Position numbers and translations under genes: made by a program. The notes beneath the pieces are model-generated. The model ran no database searches and had not been told where the DNA came from. It worked only from the letters and a program-made list of their open reading frames with translations. A DNA stretch of 44,857 nt from an uncultured Oceanospirillaceae bacterium (GTDB lineage: Bacteria; Pseudomonadota; Gammaproteobacteria; Pseudomonadales; Balneatricaceae): NCBI GenBank assembly GCA_937136055.1, contig CAKZOD010000094.1, positions 1 through 44,857 of the forward strand, read 5' to 3'. Below, one piece after another: positions 8,562 to 16,473 of this stretch; the first letter of the stretch is position 1, and each line of letters starts with the position of its first letter.

Positions 8562-9428
8562 ATGAGCGATAACGATCAAATTCAACGTATACTTTTTGAT
8601 GACATAGATGTACGTGGAGTAGTCACAAGTTTAGAAGACAGTTTTCAAGAAATCATATCTCTTCATAATTACCCGGTGGCAATAGAGCAAATTTTGGGTC
8701 AAATGCTAGCTGCGGTAACCATCTTAAGTACTAATTTGAAATTCAATGGCAAATTAATTTTGCAAGCCAAAGGGGAGGGGAGTGTCTCTGATCTTATGGC
8801 TGAGTGTAACCACCTCAATGAATGTCGTGCCATTGCTCAATATGATGAAAACTTAGAGAACGATTTAAGTTTCCAGCAAATGCTGTCAAAAGGCCATTTA
8901 GTTATCACAATAGAGCCAGAAGTCGGTCAACGCTATCAGGGCTATGTACCCTTAGAGAAAGAGACGTTAGCGCTTTGTTTACAAGATTATTTTGAGCGCT
9001 CAGAACAATTGAATACTCACTTTACATTAGCTTGTGATGGAACTCGTGCTAGAGGCCTAATGTTGCAGGTAATGCCTGCTGCTCAGCAAGGAGATAATGA
9101 TTGGGAGCGTTTATCAATGCTTGCGCAAACATTAACATTGCCTGAGTTACTCTCCCTCGATAACGAAACGTTGCTATTTAGATTGTTTCATGAAGAGCAG
9201 TGTCGTTTATTCAGTGGTGAGGCAATTACCTTTAAGTGCCAATGTTCTAGAGAGCGTAGTGCTGGTGCGCTGAAACTATTAGCTATTGAAGAGCTTAACG
9301 AATTGATTGCAGAGCAAGGGCATATTGATATCGATTGCCAGTTCTGTAATTCGAATTATCGTTTTGATGAGCAAGATATTGCTTCGTTACATGATCAAAA
9401 CGACAATAATGATAATTTAATCCATTAA
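8562..9428 (+). CDS. hslO: redox-regulated chaperone Hsp33
   Basis: This encodes a 288-residue holdase activated by oxidation. The C-terminal zinc site has the four expected cysteines: Cys226-x-Cys228 and Cys259-x2-Cys262. In reduced Hsp33 they bind zinc; oxidation to disulfides unlocks the chaperone. N-terminal landmarks include VRGVVTSLEDSFQEI. The ribosome binding site is weak (AAGCGACA). A 166-base gap after hslR suggests it may have its own promoter. Confidence 0.94.
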   Translation: MSDNDQIQRILFDDIDVRGVVTSLEDSFQEIISLHNYPVAIEQILGQMLAAVTILSTNLKFNGKLILQAKGEGSVSDLMAECNHLNECRAIAQYDENLENDLSFQQMLSKGHLVITIEPEVGQRYQGYVPLEKETLALCLQDYFERSEQLNTHFTLACDGTRARGLMLQVMPAAQQGDNDWERLSMLAQTLTLPELLSLDNETLLFRLFHEEQCRLFSGEAITFKCQCSRERSAGALKLLAIEELNELIAEQGHIDIDCQFCNSNYRFDEQDIASLHDQNDNNDNLIH

Positions 9429-9611
9429 TAGAGACATAAAACGTAAGGAGATATCGCTCACACGCTTTAGATTTGAGGTTGAAAAGGCAAACGCAGTAAC
9501 TCTCAGCCATATTACTCATAGAAAATGCTTTTTTTATTTGTGATAATGCGCGCTATTAATCACGCAAAGACGTGAAAACAATTACTTTTAATTTTTCGCT
9601 TACAGGTGGAG

Positions 9612-9631
9612 TTTGGCTAACAGCCAAAGGA
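9612..9631 (+). promoter_or_regulatory. hairpin overlapping the pckA ribosome binding site
   Basis: TTTGGCT (9612-9618) and AGCCAAA (9622-9628) pair perfectly around a 3-base loop. The right arm contains the AAA of the AAAGGA Shine-Dalgarno (9626-9631), which lies 7 bases before the pckA ATG. Folding of the mRNA would partly mask the site. Whether it is regulated is unknown. Confidence 0.5.
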
Positions 9632-9638
9632 TTTAGCA

Positions 9639-11186
9639 ATGACCAATAAAACAGAGATGGTTCATATTGATTTGAGCCGTGCAGAATTAGTTCAACAAGC
9701 TATTAAACGTGGTGAAGGTGAGCTGGCAAACACTGGTGCACTTGTTGTTAATACAGGCACACGTACAGGTAGATCACCACTAGATCGCTTTATTGTGGAT
9801 GAACCAAGCACTTCAGATTTGATCGATTGGGGCAGTGTTAACCGCCCTTTCGATGCAGATAAGTTTGATGCGTTATGGGATCGTGTAGAAACATACTTAG
9901 GCGCTCAAGAGCATTTCGTTTCAAATGTACATGTAGGCTCTGATAGCAACCATTATCTAGCCGTTAAAATGTCGACTCAAACTGCTTGGCAAAATTTATT
10001 TGGTCAAAATTTGTTTATTCTTCCTGAAGAATATAACCCGAAATCAAAAGAAGAATGGCAAATCATTAACGCCGCTGATTTTGAATGTGTACCTGAGCGT
10101 GATGGTACTAACAGCGACGGTTGTGTGATTCTAAACTTCGCTAAGCGTAAAGTGCTTTTAGCAGGTATGCGCTATGCAGGCGAAATGAAGAAAGCGATGT
10201 TCTCTGTACAGAACTTCCTATTACCTGAAAAAGATGTTTTACCAATGCACTGTTCAGCAAATGTTGGTGAAGATGGTGATACAACATTGTTCTTCGGTTT
10301 GTCGGGAACAGGTAAAACAACGTTATCTGCTGATCCAGATCGCTACTTAATTGGTGATGATGAGCACGGTTGGGGCAAAGATGTAGTCTTCAACTTAGAA
10401 GGTGGATGCTACGCGAAAACGATCAACTTATCACAAAAGAATGAACCTATCATTTGGGATGCAATTCGTTTTGGTGCGATTGTTGAAAACGTTGAGTTAG
10501 ATAGCGCTAAAGTGGCTGACTATGATGATACAAGCCGCACTGAAAATGGCCGTTGTGCCTATCCTTTAGAGCATGTTGAAAAGCGTACAGAGCTAAATCT
10601 AGGCGGCGAGCCAAAAGCAATCATCTTCCTGACATGTGATTTAACAGGTGTTTTACCGCCGGTTTCTATCCTTTCAAATGAAGCTGCTGCTTATCATTTC
10701 CTATCGGGCTACACCGCATTAGTAGGCTCTACAGAAATGGGTTCAGGTGGCGGTATTAAATCGACTTTCTCCACTTGCTTCGGTGCTCCTTTCTTCCCAA
10801 GAGCTGCCAGTGTTTATGCTGAGCTATTGATAAAGCGTATCGAAGAGTTTGGTTCACAAGTTTATCTTGTAAACACAGGCTGGACGGGCGGTGCTTACGG
10901 TACTGGTACACGTTTTAGTATCCCGACAACTCGCGGTATTATTGCAGCCATTCAAAGTGGTGCATTAGTAGGCGCGCAAACAACTCACTTAGATGGCATC
11001 AACCTTGATGTACCTACACAAGTGCCAGGTGTTGATAGTGGTTTGCTAGAGCCAAGAAAAACATGGGAAAGTGCTGAAGCTTACGATCAGGAAGCGGCTA
11101 AGCTGATTGAAAAATTCACTCAAAACTTCGCGAAGTTTGAATCAGTTTCCGATGAAATTATCGCTGCGGGTCCTGAGTTGAAATAA
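9639..11186 (+). CDS. pckA: phosphoenolpyruvate carboxykinase (ATP)
   Basis: This encodes a 515-residue cytoplasmic enzyme converting oxaloacetate and ATP to phosphoenolpyruvate, the gateway of gluconeogenesis. The P-loop is GLSGTGKTT (220-228) and the metal-binding LIGDDEHGW follows at about 237-245. The early TRTGRSP (41-47) binds oxaloacetate in this family. AAAGGA precedes the ATG by 7 bases and lies within a hairpin. Codon use looks smoother than in flanking genes, fitting high expression. It follows hslO after a 210-base gap. Confidence 0.97.
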   Translation: MTNKTEMVHIDLSRAELVQQAIKRGEGELANTGALVVNTGTRTGRSPLDRFIVDEPSTSDLIDWGSVNRPFDADKFDALWDRVETYLGAQEHFVSNVHVGSDSNHYLAVKMSTQTAWQNLFGQNLFILPEEYNPKSKEEWQIINAADFECVPERDGTNSDGCVILNFAKRKVLLAGMRYAGEMKKAMFSVQNFLLPEKDVLPMHCSANVGEDGDTTLFFGLSGTGKTTLSADPDRYLIGDDEHGWGKDVVFNLEGGCYAKTINLSQKNEPIIWDAIRFGAIVENVELDSAKVADYDDTSRTENGRCAYPLEHVEKRTELNLGGEPKAIIFLTCDLTGVLPPVSILSNEAAAYHFLSGYTALVGSTEMGSGGGIKSTFSTCFGAPFFPRAASVYAELLIKRIEEFGSQVYLVNTGWTGGAYGTGTRFSIPTTRGIIAAIQSGALVGAQTTHLDGINLDVPTQVPGVDSGLLEPRKTWESAEAYDQEAAKLIEKFTQNFAKFESVSDEIIAAGPELK

Positions 11187-11239
11187 CACTCGATATTCCT
11201 AGCATAAGCTTAGTACTTATAAATTGGTGCTAAGCGGTT

Positions 11240-11309
11240 GAAAACCTCAAATTGGTCACTATTATAGATGTAAGCAAGACTATTTTAGATTGGCAAATTT
11301 GGGGTTTTC
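11240..11309 (+). repeat. long imperfect inverted repeat between pckA and trxA
   Basis: Bases 11240-11253 (GAAAACCTCAAATT) pair with 11296-11309 over 14 positions with one G-U wobble, enclosing about 42 bases. The right arm ends in GGGGTTTTC, 43 bases before the trxA ATG. It may end pckA transcripts or fold in the trxA leader; it lacks a clean U-tract. Confidence 0.55.
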
Positions 11310-11352
11310 TCATGTTTGGCTGATTAAAAATTTCGTATTGAGGAGAGAGTAA

Positions 11353-11682
11353 ATGAGCGAAAATATTATCAATGTGACAGACGCATCTTTTGAAGATGAT
11401 GTATTAAAAGCAGAAGGCGTCGTGCTCGTTGATTATTGGGCAGAATGGTGTGGTCCTTGTAAAATGATTGCCCCTGTTTTAGAAGAAATTGCTAATGATT
11501 ACTCGGGTAAAGGCTTGTCGGTATGTAAATTAAATGTCGATGAAAACACAGAGACTCCTCCAAAATATGGTATTCGTGGTATACCTACTTTGATGTTATT
11601 CAAAGGTGGTAAATTAGAAGCATCTAAAGTTGGAGCATTGTCTAAATCTCAGCTTGCTGCCTTTATTGATGAGCATCTTTAA
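11353..11682 (+). CDS. trxA: thioredoxin 1
   Basis: This encodes a 109-residue thioredoxin with the active site WCGPC (Cys33 and Cys36) and the cis-proline motif GIPTL. It reduces protein disulfides in the cytoplasm. GAGGAGAG precedes the ATG. Placement just upstream of rho is the usual gammaproteobacterial order. A hairpin terminator follows. Confidence 0.97.
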   Translation: MSENIINVTDASFEDDVLKAEGVVLVDYWAEWCGPCKMIAPVLEEIANDYSGKGLSVCKLNVDENTETPPKYGIRGIPTLMLFKGGKLEASKVGALSKSQLAAFIDEHL

Positions 11683-11701
11683 GCATTAAAAAGCGCTGTT
11701 A

Positions 11702-11769
11702 GATCGTTAAAAGCAGATAGAGCCAATTATTCCAAGATTCTATCTGTTTTTACTGGACAGTTAACGATC
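11702..11769 (+). terminator. trxA terminator with nested outer stem
   Basis: The inner stem CAGATAGA (11714-11721) pairs with TCTATCTG (11739-11746) and is followed by TTTTT, an intrinsic terminator. An outer pair, GATCGTTAA (11702-11710) and TTAACGATC (11761-11769), is also perfect, giving a two-tier structure in the trxA-rho gap. Confidence 0.75.
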
Positions 11770-11939
11770 AACCTTTTATATTTAACAAGATTTTACAGAA
11801 CTTGCGCTCTGCACTACATGTAAGGTCTTCAAAGCAAGAAATTCAATAAAATTTCCAAGAACTCTCGTCATTTAGTTTATTTAAACTATTAATTCATTCT
11901 TAATCTTCGCCTATCAAAGTGGCCATCACTTCAAAATAT

Positions 11940-13199
11940 ATGAATCTTACCCAACTAAAAACAAAAAGCGTTCACGATTTAATCGGAACTGCTAAAGACA
12001 TGGGCCTAGAAAACTTAGGTCGTTCACGTAAACAAGATGTTATTTTTGCAATTTTAAAGAAACATGCAAAAAGTGGCGAAGATATTTATGGCGATGGTGT
12101 GCTAGAAATTCTTCAAGACGGATACGGCTTTTTACGTTCTGCTGACGCATCATACCTAGCAGGCCCAGACGACATCTATGTTTCTCCTAGCCAAATCAGA
12201 CGTTTTAACTTGCGTACCGGTGATACCGTTGCGGGTAAAATTCGTCCGCCAAAGGACAGTGAGCGTTATTTCGCACTACTTAAAGTGAACGAAATAAACT
12301 ATGACAGACCTGAGAACGCAAAGAACAAAGTACTGTTTGAAAACTTAACTCCACTGTTTGCTCAAGACCGTATGGTACTTGAAATGGGGAATGGTAGTAC
12401 TGAAGATTTGACGGCGCGTGTTATCGATTTGATGGCACCGATTGGTAAAGGTCAGCGTGCATTGATTGTATCTCCGCCAAAAGCGGGTAAGACATTAATG
12501 TTGCAGAACATTGCTAACAGTATTACCAAGAATAACCCAGAGTGTCACTTAATCGTGTTATTGATTGATGAGCGCCCTGAGGAAGTAACAGAAATGCAGC
12601 GTACTGTGCGCGGCGAAGTGGTTGCATCGACCTTTGATGAGCCGCCAGCACGTCACGTACAAGTTGCAGAAATGGTTATTGAAAAAGCTAAGCGCTTAAC
12701 AGAGCATAAGAAAGATGTTGTTATTCTTTTAGACTCTATCACGCGTCTAGCAAGAGCTTACAATACCGTTATTCCTTCATCAGGTAAGGTACTTACCGGT
12801 GGTGTTGATGCGCACGCCCTAGAGCGTCCTAAGCGTTTCTTTGGTGCTGCACGTAACATTGAGGAAGGTGGTAGCTTAACTATCATCGCTACTGCACTTG
12901 TTGATACTGGTTCTAAGATGGATGAAGTTATCTTTGAAGAATTCAAAGGTACAGGTAACTCAGAAGTGCACTTAGATCGCCGCGTTGCTGAAAAACGTGT
13001 ATACCCTGCAATCAATATTCGTCGCTCAGGTACACGTCGTGAAGATCTATTGACGACAGAAGAAGAGCTACAGCGTATGTGGATTTTGCGTAAGCTGCTT
13101 GATCCAATGGAAGATACTGCAGCCATTGAGTTTGTACTAGACAAACTAAAAGATTTCAAAACAAACGATGAGTTTTTCTTGTCGATGCGCCGCAAGTAA
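11940..13199 (+). CDS. rho: transcription termination factor Rho
   Basis: This encodes a 419-residue RNA helicase, the same length as Pseudomonas Rho. It has the N-terminal MNLTQLK, the RNA-binding cold-shock-like domain (DGVLEILQDGYGFLRS), Walker A PPKAGKT near 178-184 and Walker B VVILLDS. I chose the ATG at 11940 because family members start with MNLTEL; an in-frame GTG at 11919 would add seven residues and neither start has a clear ribosome binding site. The 170-base leader after the trxA terminator is AT-rich, as expected where Rho controls its own expression, but no leader peptide was identified. A strong terminator follows. Confidence 0.97.
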   Translation: MNLTQLKTKSVHDLIGTAKDMGLENLGRSRKQDVIFAILKKHAKSGEDIYGDGVLEILQDGYGFLRSADASYLAGPDDIYVSPSQIRRFNLRTGDTVAGKIRPPKDSERYFALLKVNEINYDRPENAKNKVLFENLTPLFAQDRMVLEMGNGSTEDLTARVIDLMAPIGKGQRALIVSPPKAGKTLMLQNIANSITKNNPECHLIVLLIDERPEEVTEMQRTVRGEVVASTFDEPPARHVQVAEMVIEKAKRLTEHKKDVVILLDSITRLARAYNTVIPSSGKVLTGGVDAHALERPKRFFGAARNIEEGGSLTIIATALVDTGSKMDEVIFEEFKGTGNSEVHLDRRVAEKRVYPAINIRRSGTRREDLLTTEEELQRMWILRKLLDPMEDTAAIEFVLDKLKDFKTNDEFFLSMRRK

Positions 13200-13217
13200 G
13201 CAGCGTTATTTAGATTG

Positions 13218-13251
13218 AAAAAAAGGGTGGGCGAAAGCCCGCCCTTTTTTT
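13218..13251 (+). terminator. rho intrinsic terminator
   Basis: A-tract, then GGGTGGGC (13225-13232), a GAAA tetraloop (13233-13236), GCCCGCCC (13237-13244) and TTTTTTT (13245-13251). The 8-pair stem has one G-T wobble. The A-tract makes it potentially bidirectional. Confidence 0.93.
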
Positions 13252-13286
13252 ATGTGCCAGAGAATGATGGTTAGTTGAGAGAGAAT

Positions 13287-14765
13287 ATGTCGCAAGCTAA
13301 ATACAAAGATCTTAGAGATTTTATTGCCATGCTAGAAGCGCGTGGTGAGCTAGTGCGGATCAAGCAAGAAATAGATCCAAACTTAGAGATGACGGAAATC
13401 AGTGATCGCACTTTAAGGGCGAAAGGTCCGGCACTGTTGTTTGAAAACCCTAAAGGCTATGACTATCCAGTATTAACTAACTTATTTGGAACACCAGAGC
13501 GTGTAGCTTTAGGAATGGGGCAAGAGAATGTCACTGCCTTGCGTGAGGTAGGTAAAGTACTCGCTGCACTTAAAGAGCCAGAGCCACCCAAGGGCATGCG
13601 TGATGCTTGGGAGAAAATGCCGATCTTCAAGCAGGTTCTACATATGGGGCCTAAAGTTGTCAAAAAAGCGCCTTGCCAGCAGTTTGTTATTCAAGGTGAT
13701 GATGTTGACCTTAATAAGTTGCCAATTCAAACTTGTTGGCCGGGAGATGCAGGGCCATTAGTGACTTGGCCTTTGGTTATCACTCGCGGGCCTTATAAAG
13801 AGCGTCAAAACCTGGGTATTTATCGCCAGCAGCTGATCGCTAAGAATAAACTGATTATGCGCTGGTTATCACATCGCGGTGGCGCTCTCGATTTTAGGGA
13901 GTGGCAAAAAGAAAACCCAGGTAAGCCTTACCCGGTTGCAGTAGCACTTGGGGCTGATCCTGCAACTATCTTAGGTGCGGTCACTCCTGTTCCAGATACA
14001 CTATCAGAATATGCATTTGCGGGTTTGTTACGTGGTGCTAAAACGGAAGTTGCGAATTGTTTGACAAGTGATTTGCAGGTTCCAGCAAGTGCAGAATTTA
14101 TTTTAGAAGGTTTTATCTACCCTGATGAGATGGCGCCAGAGGGCCCGTTTGGTGATCATACAGGCTACTATAACGAGGTAGATCAATTCCCTGTTTTCAC
14201 AGTAGAGACAATCACACACCGTGAAAAGCCGATTTATCACAGTACTTATACTGGCCGCCCGCCTGATGAGCCCGCTGTGTTAGGTGTAGCGCTAAATGAA
14301 GTCTTTGTACCTATTTTACAAAAGCAGTTTCCTGAAATAGTTGATTTCTATTTGCCGCCAGAAGGGTGCTCCTATCGTTTGGCTGTCGTGACTATCAAGA
14401 AGCAATATCCAGGGCACGCTAAGCGCGTAATGTTGGGCGTATGGTCTTTCTTGCGTCAATTTATGTACACAAAGTTTGTAATTGTGTGTGACGATGATGT
14501 AAATGCACGTAACTGGGAGGACGTGATCTGGGCGATAACTACCCGTATGGACCCTTCAAGAGATACGGTGATGATTGAAAACACACCCATTGATTATCTT
14601 GATTTTGCATCACCTGTTTCTGGCTTAGGCTCCAAAATGGGACTTGATGCTACAAATAAGTGGGAAGGTGAAACGACCAGAGAGTGGGGTGAGCCGATAG
14701 TGATGGATAAAGACGTTGTCGCTAAGGTTGATGAGATTTGGCAATCGTTGGGTATCGATGGTTAA
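13287..14765 (+). CDS. ubiD: 4-hydroxy-3-polyprenylbenzoate decarboxylase UbiD
   Basis: This encodes a 492-residue UbiD-type decarboxylase that uses prenylated FMN in ubiquinone synthesis. Landmarks are KYKDLRDFIAMLEARGELVRI at the N-terminus, EGPFGDHTGYY in the middle and DATNKWEGE near the C-terminus, all typical of the family. The ATG at 13287 follows GAGAGA; an in-frame TTG at 13275 would add four residues. It follows the rho terminator by 35 bases, so its promoter must lie close by. Other ubiquinone genes sit farther right (ubiJ, ubiE, ubiH, ubiI). Confidence 0.95.
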   Translation: MSQAKYKDLRDFIAMLEARGELVRIKQEIDPNLEMTEISDRTLRAKGPALLFENPKGYDYPVLTNLFGTPERVALGMGQENVTALREVGKVLAALKEPEPPKGMRDAWEKMPIFKQVLHMGPKVVKKAPCQQFVIQGDDVDLNKLPIQTCWPGDAGPLVTWPLVITRGPYKERQNLGIYRQQLIAKNKLIMRWLSHRGGALDFREWQKENPGKPYPVAVALGADPATILGAVTPVPDTLSEYAFAGLLRGAKTEVANCLTSDLQVPASAEFILEGFIYPDEMAPEGPFGDHTGYYNEVDQFPVFTVETITHREKPIYHSTYTGRPPDEPAVLGVALNEVFVPILQKQFPEIVDFYLPPEGCSYRLAVVTIKKQYPGHAKRVMLGVWSFLRQFMYTKFVIVCDDDVNARNWEDVIWAITTRMDPSRDTVMIENTPIDYLDFASPVSGLGSKMGLDATNKWEGETTREWGEPIVMDKDVVAKVDEIWQSLGIDG

Positions 14766-14827
14766 TTTTTCTCCCTCTTTAGTCGCATAAGTGTAAAACA
14801 AGTTCGGTTAGCTGATGAATAGCAGAC

Positions 14828-14857
14828 TATAATTAGATTATAATCAATCTCATTTGC
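14828..14857 (+). promoter_or_regulatory. candidate promoter with Fur-box-like site
   Basis: TATAAT occurs at 14828-14833 and again at 14839-14844, overlapped by ATAATCAATCTCATTTGC (14840-14857). This closely resembles the iron-regulator Fur site form ATAATCATTCTCATTTGC. No strong -35 was found. It lies about 145 bases before the flavin reductase gene. Confidence 0.45.
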
Positions 14858-14999
14858 AGTGCATTATTAATATTGAAGACGTCCCTTAGATTTATCTCGA
14901 AAGACATTGAAATATTGAGTAACAGTAATAGTAGGCTTTTGAAATATAAAGCTATAGAGTCGCTTAGCATTGGCGTTAGCCGGCTCAGAGGAATTTTAA

Positions 15000-15746
15000 G
15001 TGAATAAATTAAATTGCAGTATTAAAAACATCGAGAAACTTAACCACGATGTTTACCAAGTAAAATTACAATTACCTGAGCAAGAGCAGGGCAGCGAGCA
15101 GTTTGTTGCAGGGCAGTATCTTGATTTGTTTCTGCCTAATGGAAAAAGTGCTTCATTCTCCATCGGCTCAGCACCAGAAGCTGATCGTCAACTTGAGCTG
15201 CATATTAGACATAACCCACACAGCGAGCTTTCAAATGCATTGCTTGACCACCTGCAAACACAGCAGCAAATTGATGCGGAGATAGGAAAGGGAAATGCGT
15301 GCATAAAGGCAAGTGAGTTATCTGCAGACAGTACTGTTATTTTAGCAGCTGCCAGCACGGGCTTTTCGCAAGTTAAAAGTGTTGTTGAACATTTGTTAGC
15401 ACAAGGTGTTCAAAATCCTATCCATATATATTGGGGAGTGCGAGTAGCTAGTGATTTGTATTGGTCGTTGCTACCTGAGCAGTGGGCAAGTGAACACGAT
15501 AATATTGTTTATCACCCAGTAATTAGTGATCCTACAGAGGCGTGTGAGTGGACAGGTAGAACTGATTTGCTTCCTGCTGCAGTACTGCAAGATTTCAGTG
15601 ACTTTAATAATGTAACAATGCTGGCAAGCGGTTCGCCAGATATGGTTTATGCGCTGTTAGATGCCTGTGAAACAAAGGGGATGAAAGAGTCACAGCTTTT
15701 GTCGGATGTACTTGCTTACGCGCCAAGACCTGCAAAGAAAGATTAA
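15000..15746 (+). CDS. Fre/LuxG-like NAD(P)H-flavin reductase
   Basis: This encodes a 248-residue ferredoxin-reductase-fold protein. The flavin domain (about 1-100) and the NAD(P) domain (about 105-235; AAASTGFSQVKS and YWGVR) resemble E. coli Fre. The usual flavin-contact motif Arg-x-Phe/Tyr-Ser is altered: the sequence reads ASFSIGS, with Ala where Arg is expected. The start is GTG at 15000 with GAGGA 7 bases upstream. Location downstream of ubiD is common in relatives of Pseudomonas. Fre-type enzymes reduce free flavins and indirectly ferric iron; a Fur-like site upstream fits an iron link, by inference. Confidence 0.85.
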   Translation: MNKLNCSIKNIEKLNHDVYQVKLQLPEQEQGSEQFVAGQYLDLFLPNGKSASFSIGSAPEADRQLELHIRHNPHSELSNALLDHLQTQQQIDAEIGKGNACIKASELSADSTVILAAASTGFSQVKSVVEHLLAQGVQNPIHIYWGVRVASDLYWSLLPEQWASEHDNIVYHPVISDPTEACEWTGRTDLLPAAVLQDFSDFNNVTMLASGSPDMVYALLDACETKGMKESQLLSDVLAYAPRPAKKD

Positions 15747-15768
15747 ATAAAGATTTTAATCATTCAAT

Positions 15769-15807
15769 AGAAGCGTGTTTGAGCGATCAAATACGCTTCT
15801 CATTTTT
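15769..15807 (+). terminator. terminator after the flavin reductase gene
   Basis: AGAAGCGTGTTTGA (15769-15782) pairs with TCAAATACGCTTCT (15787-15800) around a GCGA loop, 14 pairs with one G-T wobble, then CATTTTT. It lies between convergent genes and may serve both. Confidence 0.9.
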
Positions 15808-15840
15808 CTATAAGCTATATCTATTTTTAAGATAAATTTG

Positions 15841-16386
15841 CTAACTTTTGAGTATTGATTTTGCAGGGTTTCCTGCCACTCTATCTCCTGGCGCTACATC
15901 TTTAGTGACAACAGAGCCCGCACCTACCACCGCATCGTGTCCGATACGTACACCAGGCAATAAAATAGCACCTCCACCAATCCAAACATTATCTTCAATT
16001 ACGATGGGTTTTGCTGTTTCTATTCCTTTGATACGATTCTCAACATCAAGTGCATGGGCTGCTGTATAAATTTGTACTCTGGGCCCAAGCATCACTCGAT
16101 TGCCGATTGTGACTTGGCCATTATCAAGAATGATCGCACCACTGTTGATAAAGCTTTTGTGACCAAGAGAGAGATGGCAACCATAATTGATTTCAAGGGG
16201 TGGGTTTATTAAACACTCCTCTGCAAGGTCTACTCCCATCTCAAGTAAAATGTTACGACGTTTTTCAGCACAGGGCTCTTGGTTGAAGCGCTGATATAAA
16301 GCAAAGGTGGCATCGCGCATATCTTGCAAGCCGGCGTCTAAGCAGTTGTAAGGGACTTGGGCGCGCATTTTGTCAAGTTCAGACAT
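15841..16386 (-). CDS. maltose/galactoside O-acetyltransferase-like enzyme
   Basis: This encodes a 181-residue left-handed parallel beta-helix acetyltransferase of the Maa/LacA/NodL group. It has an N-terminal Mac-type helical region (about 1-55), hexapeptide repeats (for example IGNRVMLGPRVQIY, IEDNVWIGGGAILLPGV), the catalytic His in IYTAAHALD and the C-terminal VAGNPAK. It transfers acetyl from acetyl-CoA to a sugar or similar hydroxyl; the substrate is not evident. AAAGAG precedes the ATG. It lies downstream of pyrC' but is separated by 87 bases. Confidence 0.88.
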   Translation of the reverse strand: MSELDKMRAQVPYNCLDAGLQDMRDATFALYQRFNQEPCAEKRRNILLEMGVDLAEECLINPPLEINYGCHLSLGHKSFINSGAIILDNGQVTIGNRVMLGPRVQIYTAAHALDVENRIKGIETAKPIVIEDNVWIGGGAILLPGVRIGHDAVVGAGSVVTKDVAPGDRVAGNPAKSILKS

Positions 16387-16473
16387 CTATTTCTCTTTAT
16401 TAAAAGCGGCAGAAATGAGTGATACAGCACGCTCAAGTAGAAGTAACTTGAGCGATATGCTGAAGATAAGGGT

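Noticed and set aside
11770..11939. rho leader peptide gene
   Set aside because: No short frame with a usable ribosome binding site was found; only an ATG-TAA pair and AT-rich sequence.
12758..13195. 145-codon minus-strand frame inside rho
   Set aside because: It is the shadow of a highly conserved gene; Ser/Arg-rich composition comes from the antisense of rho codons.
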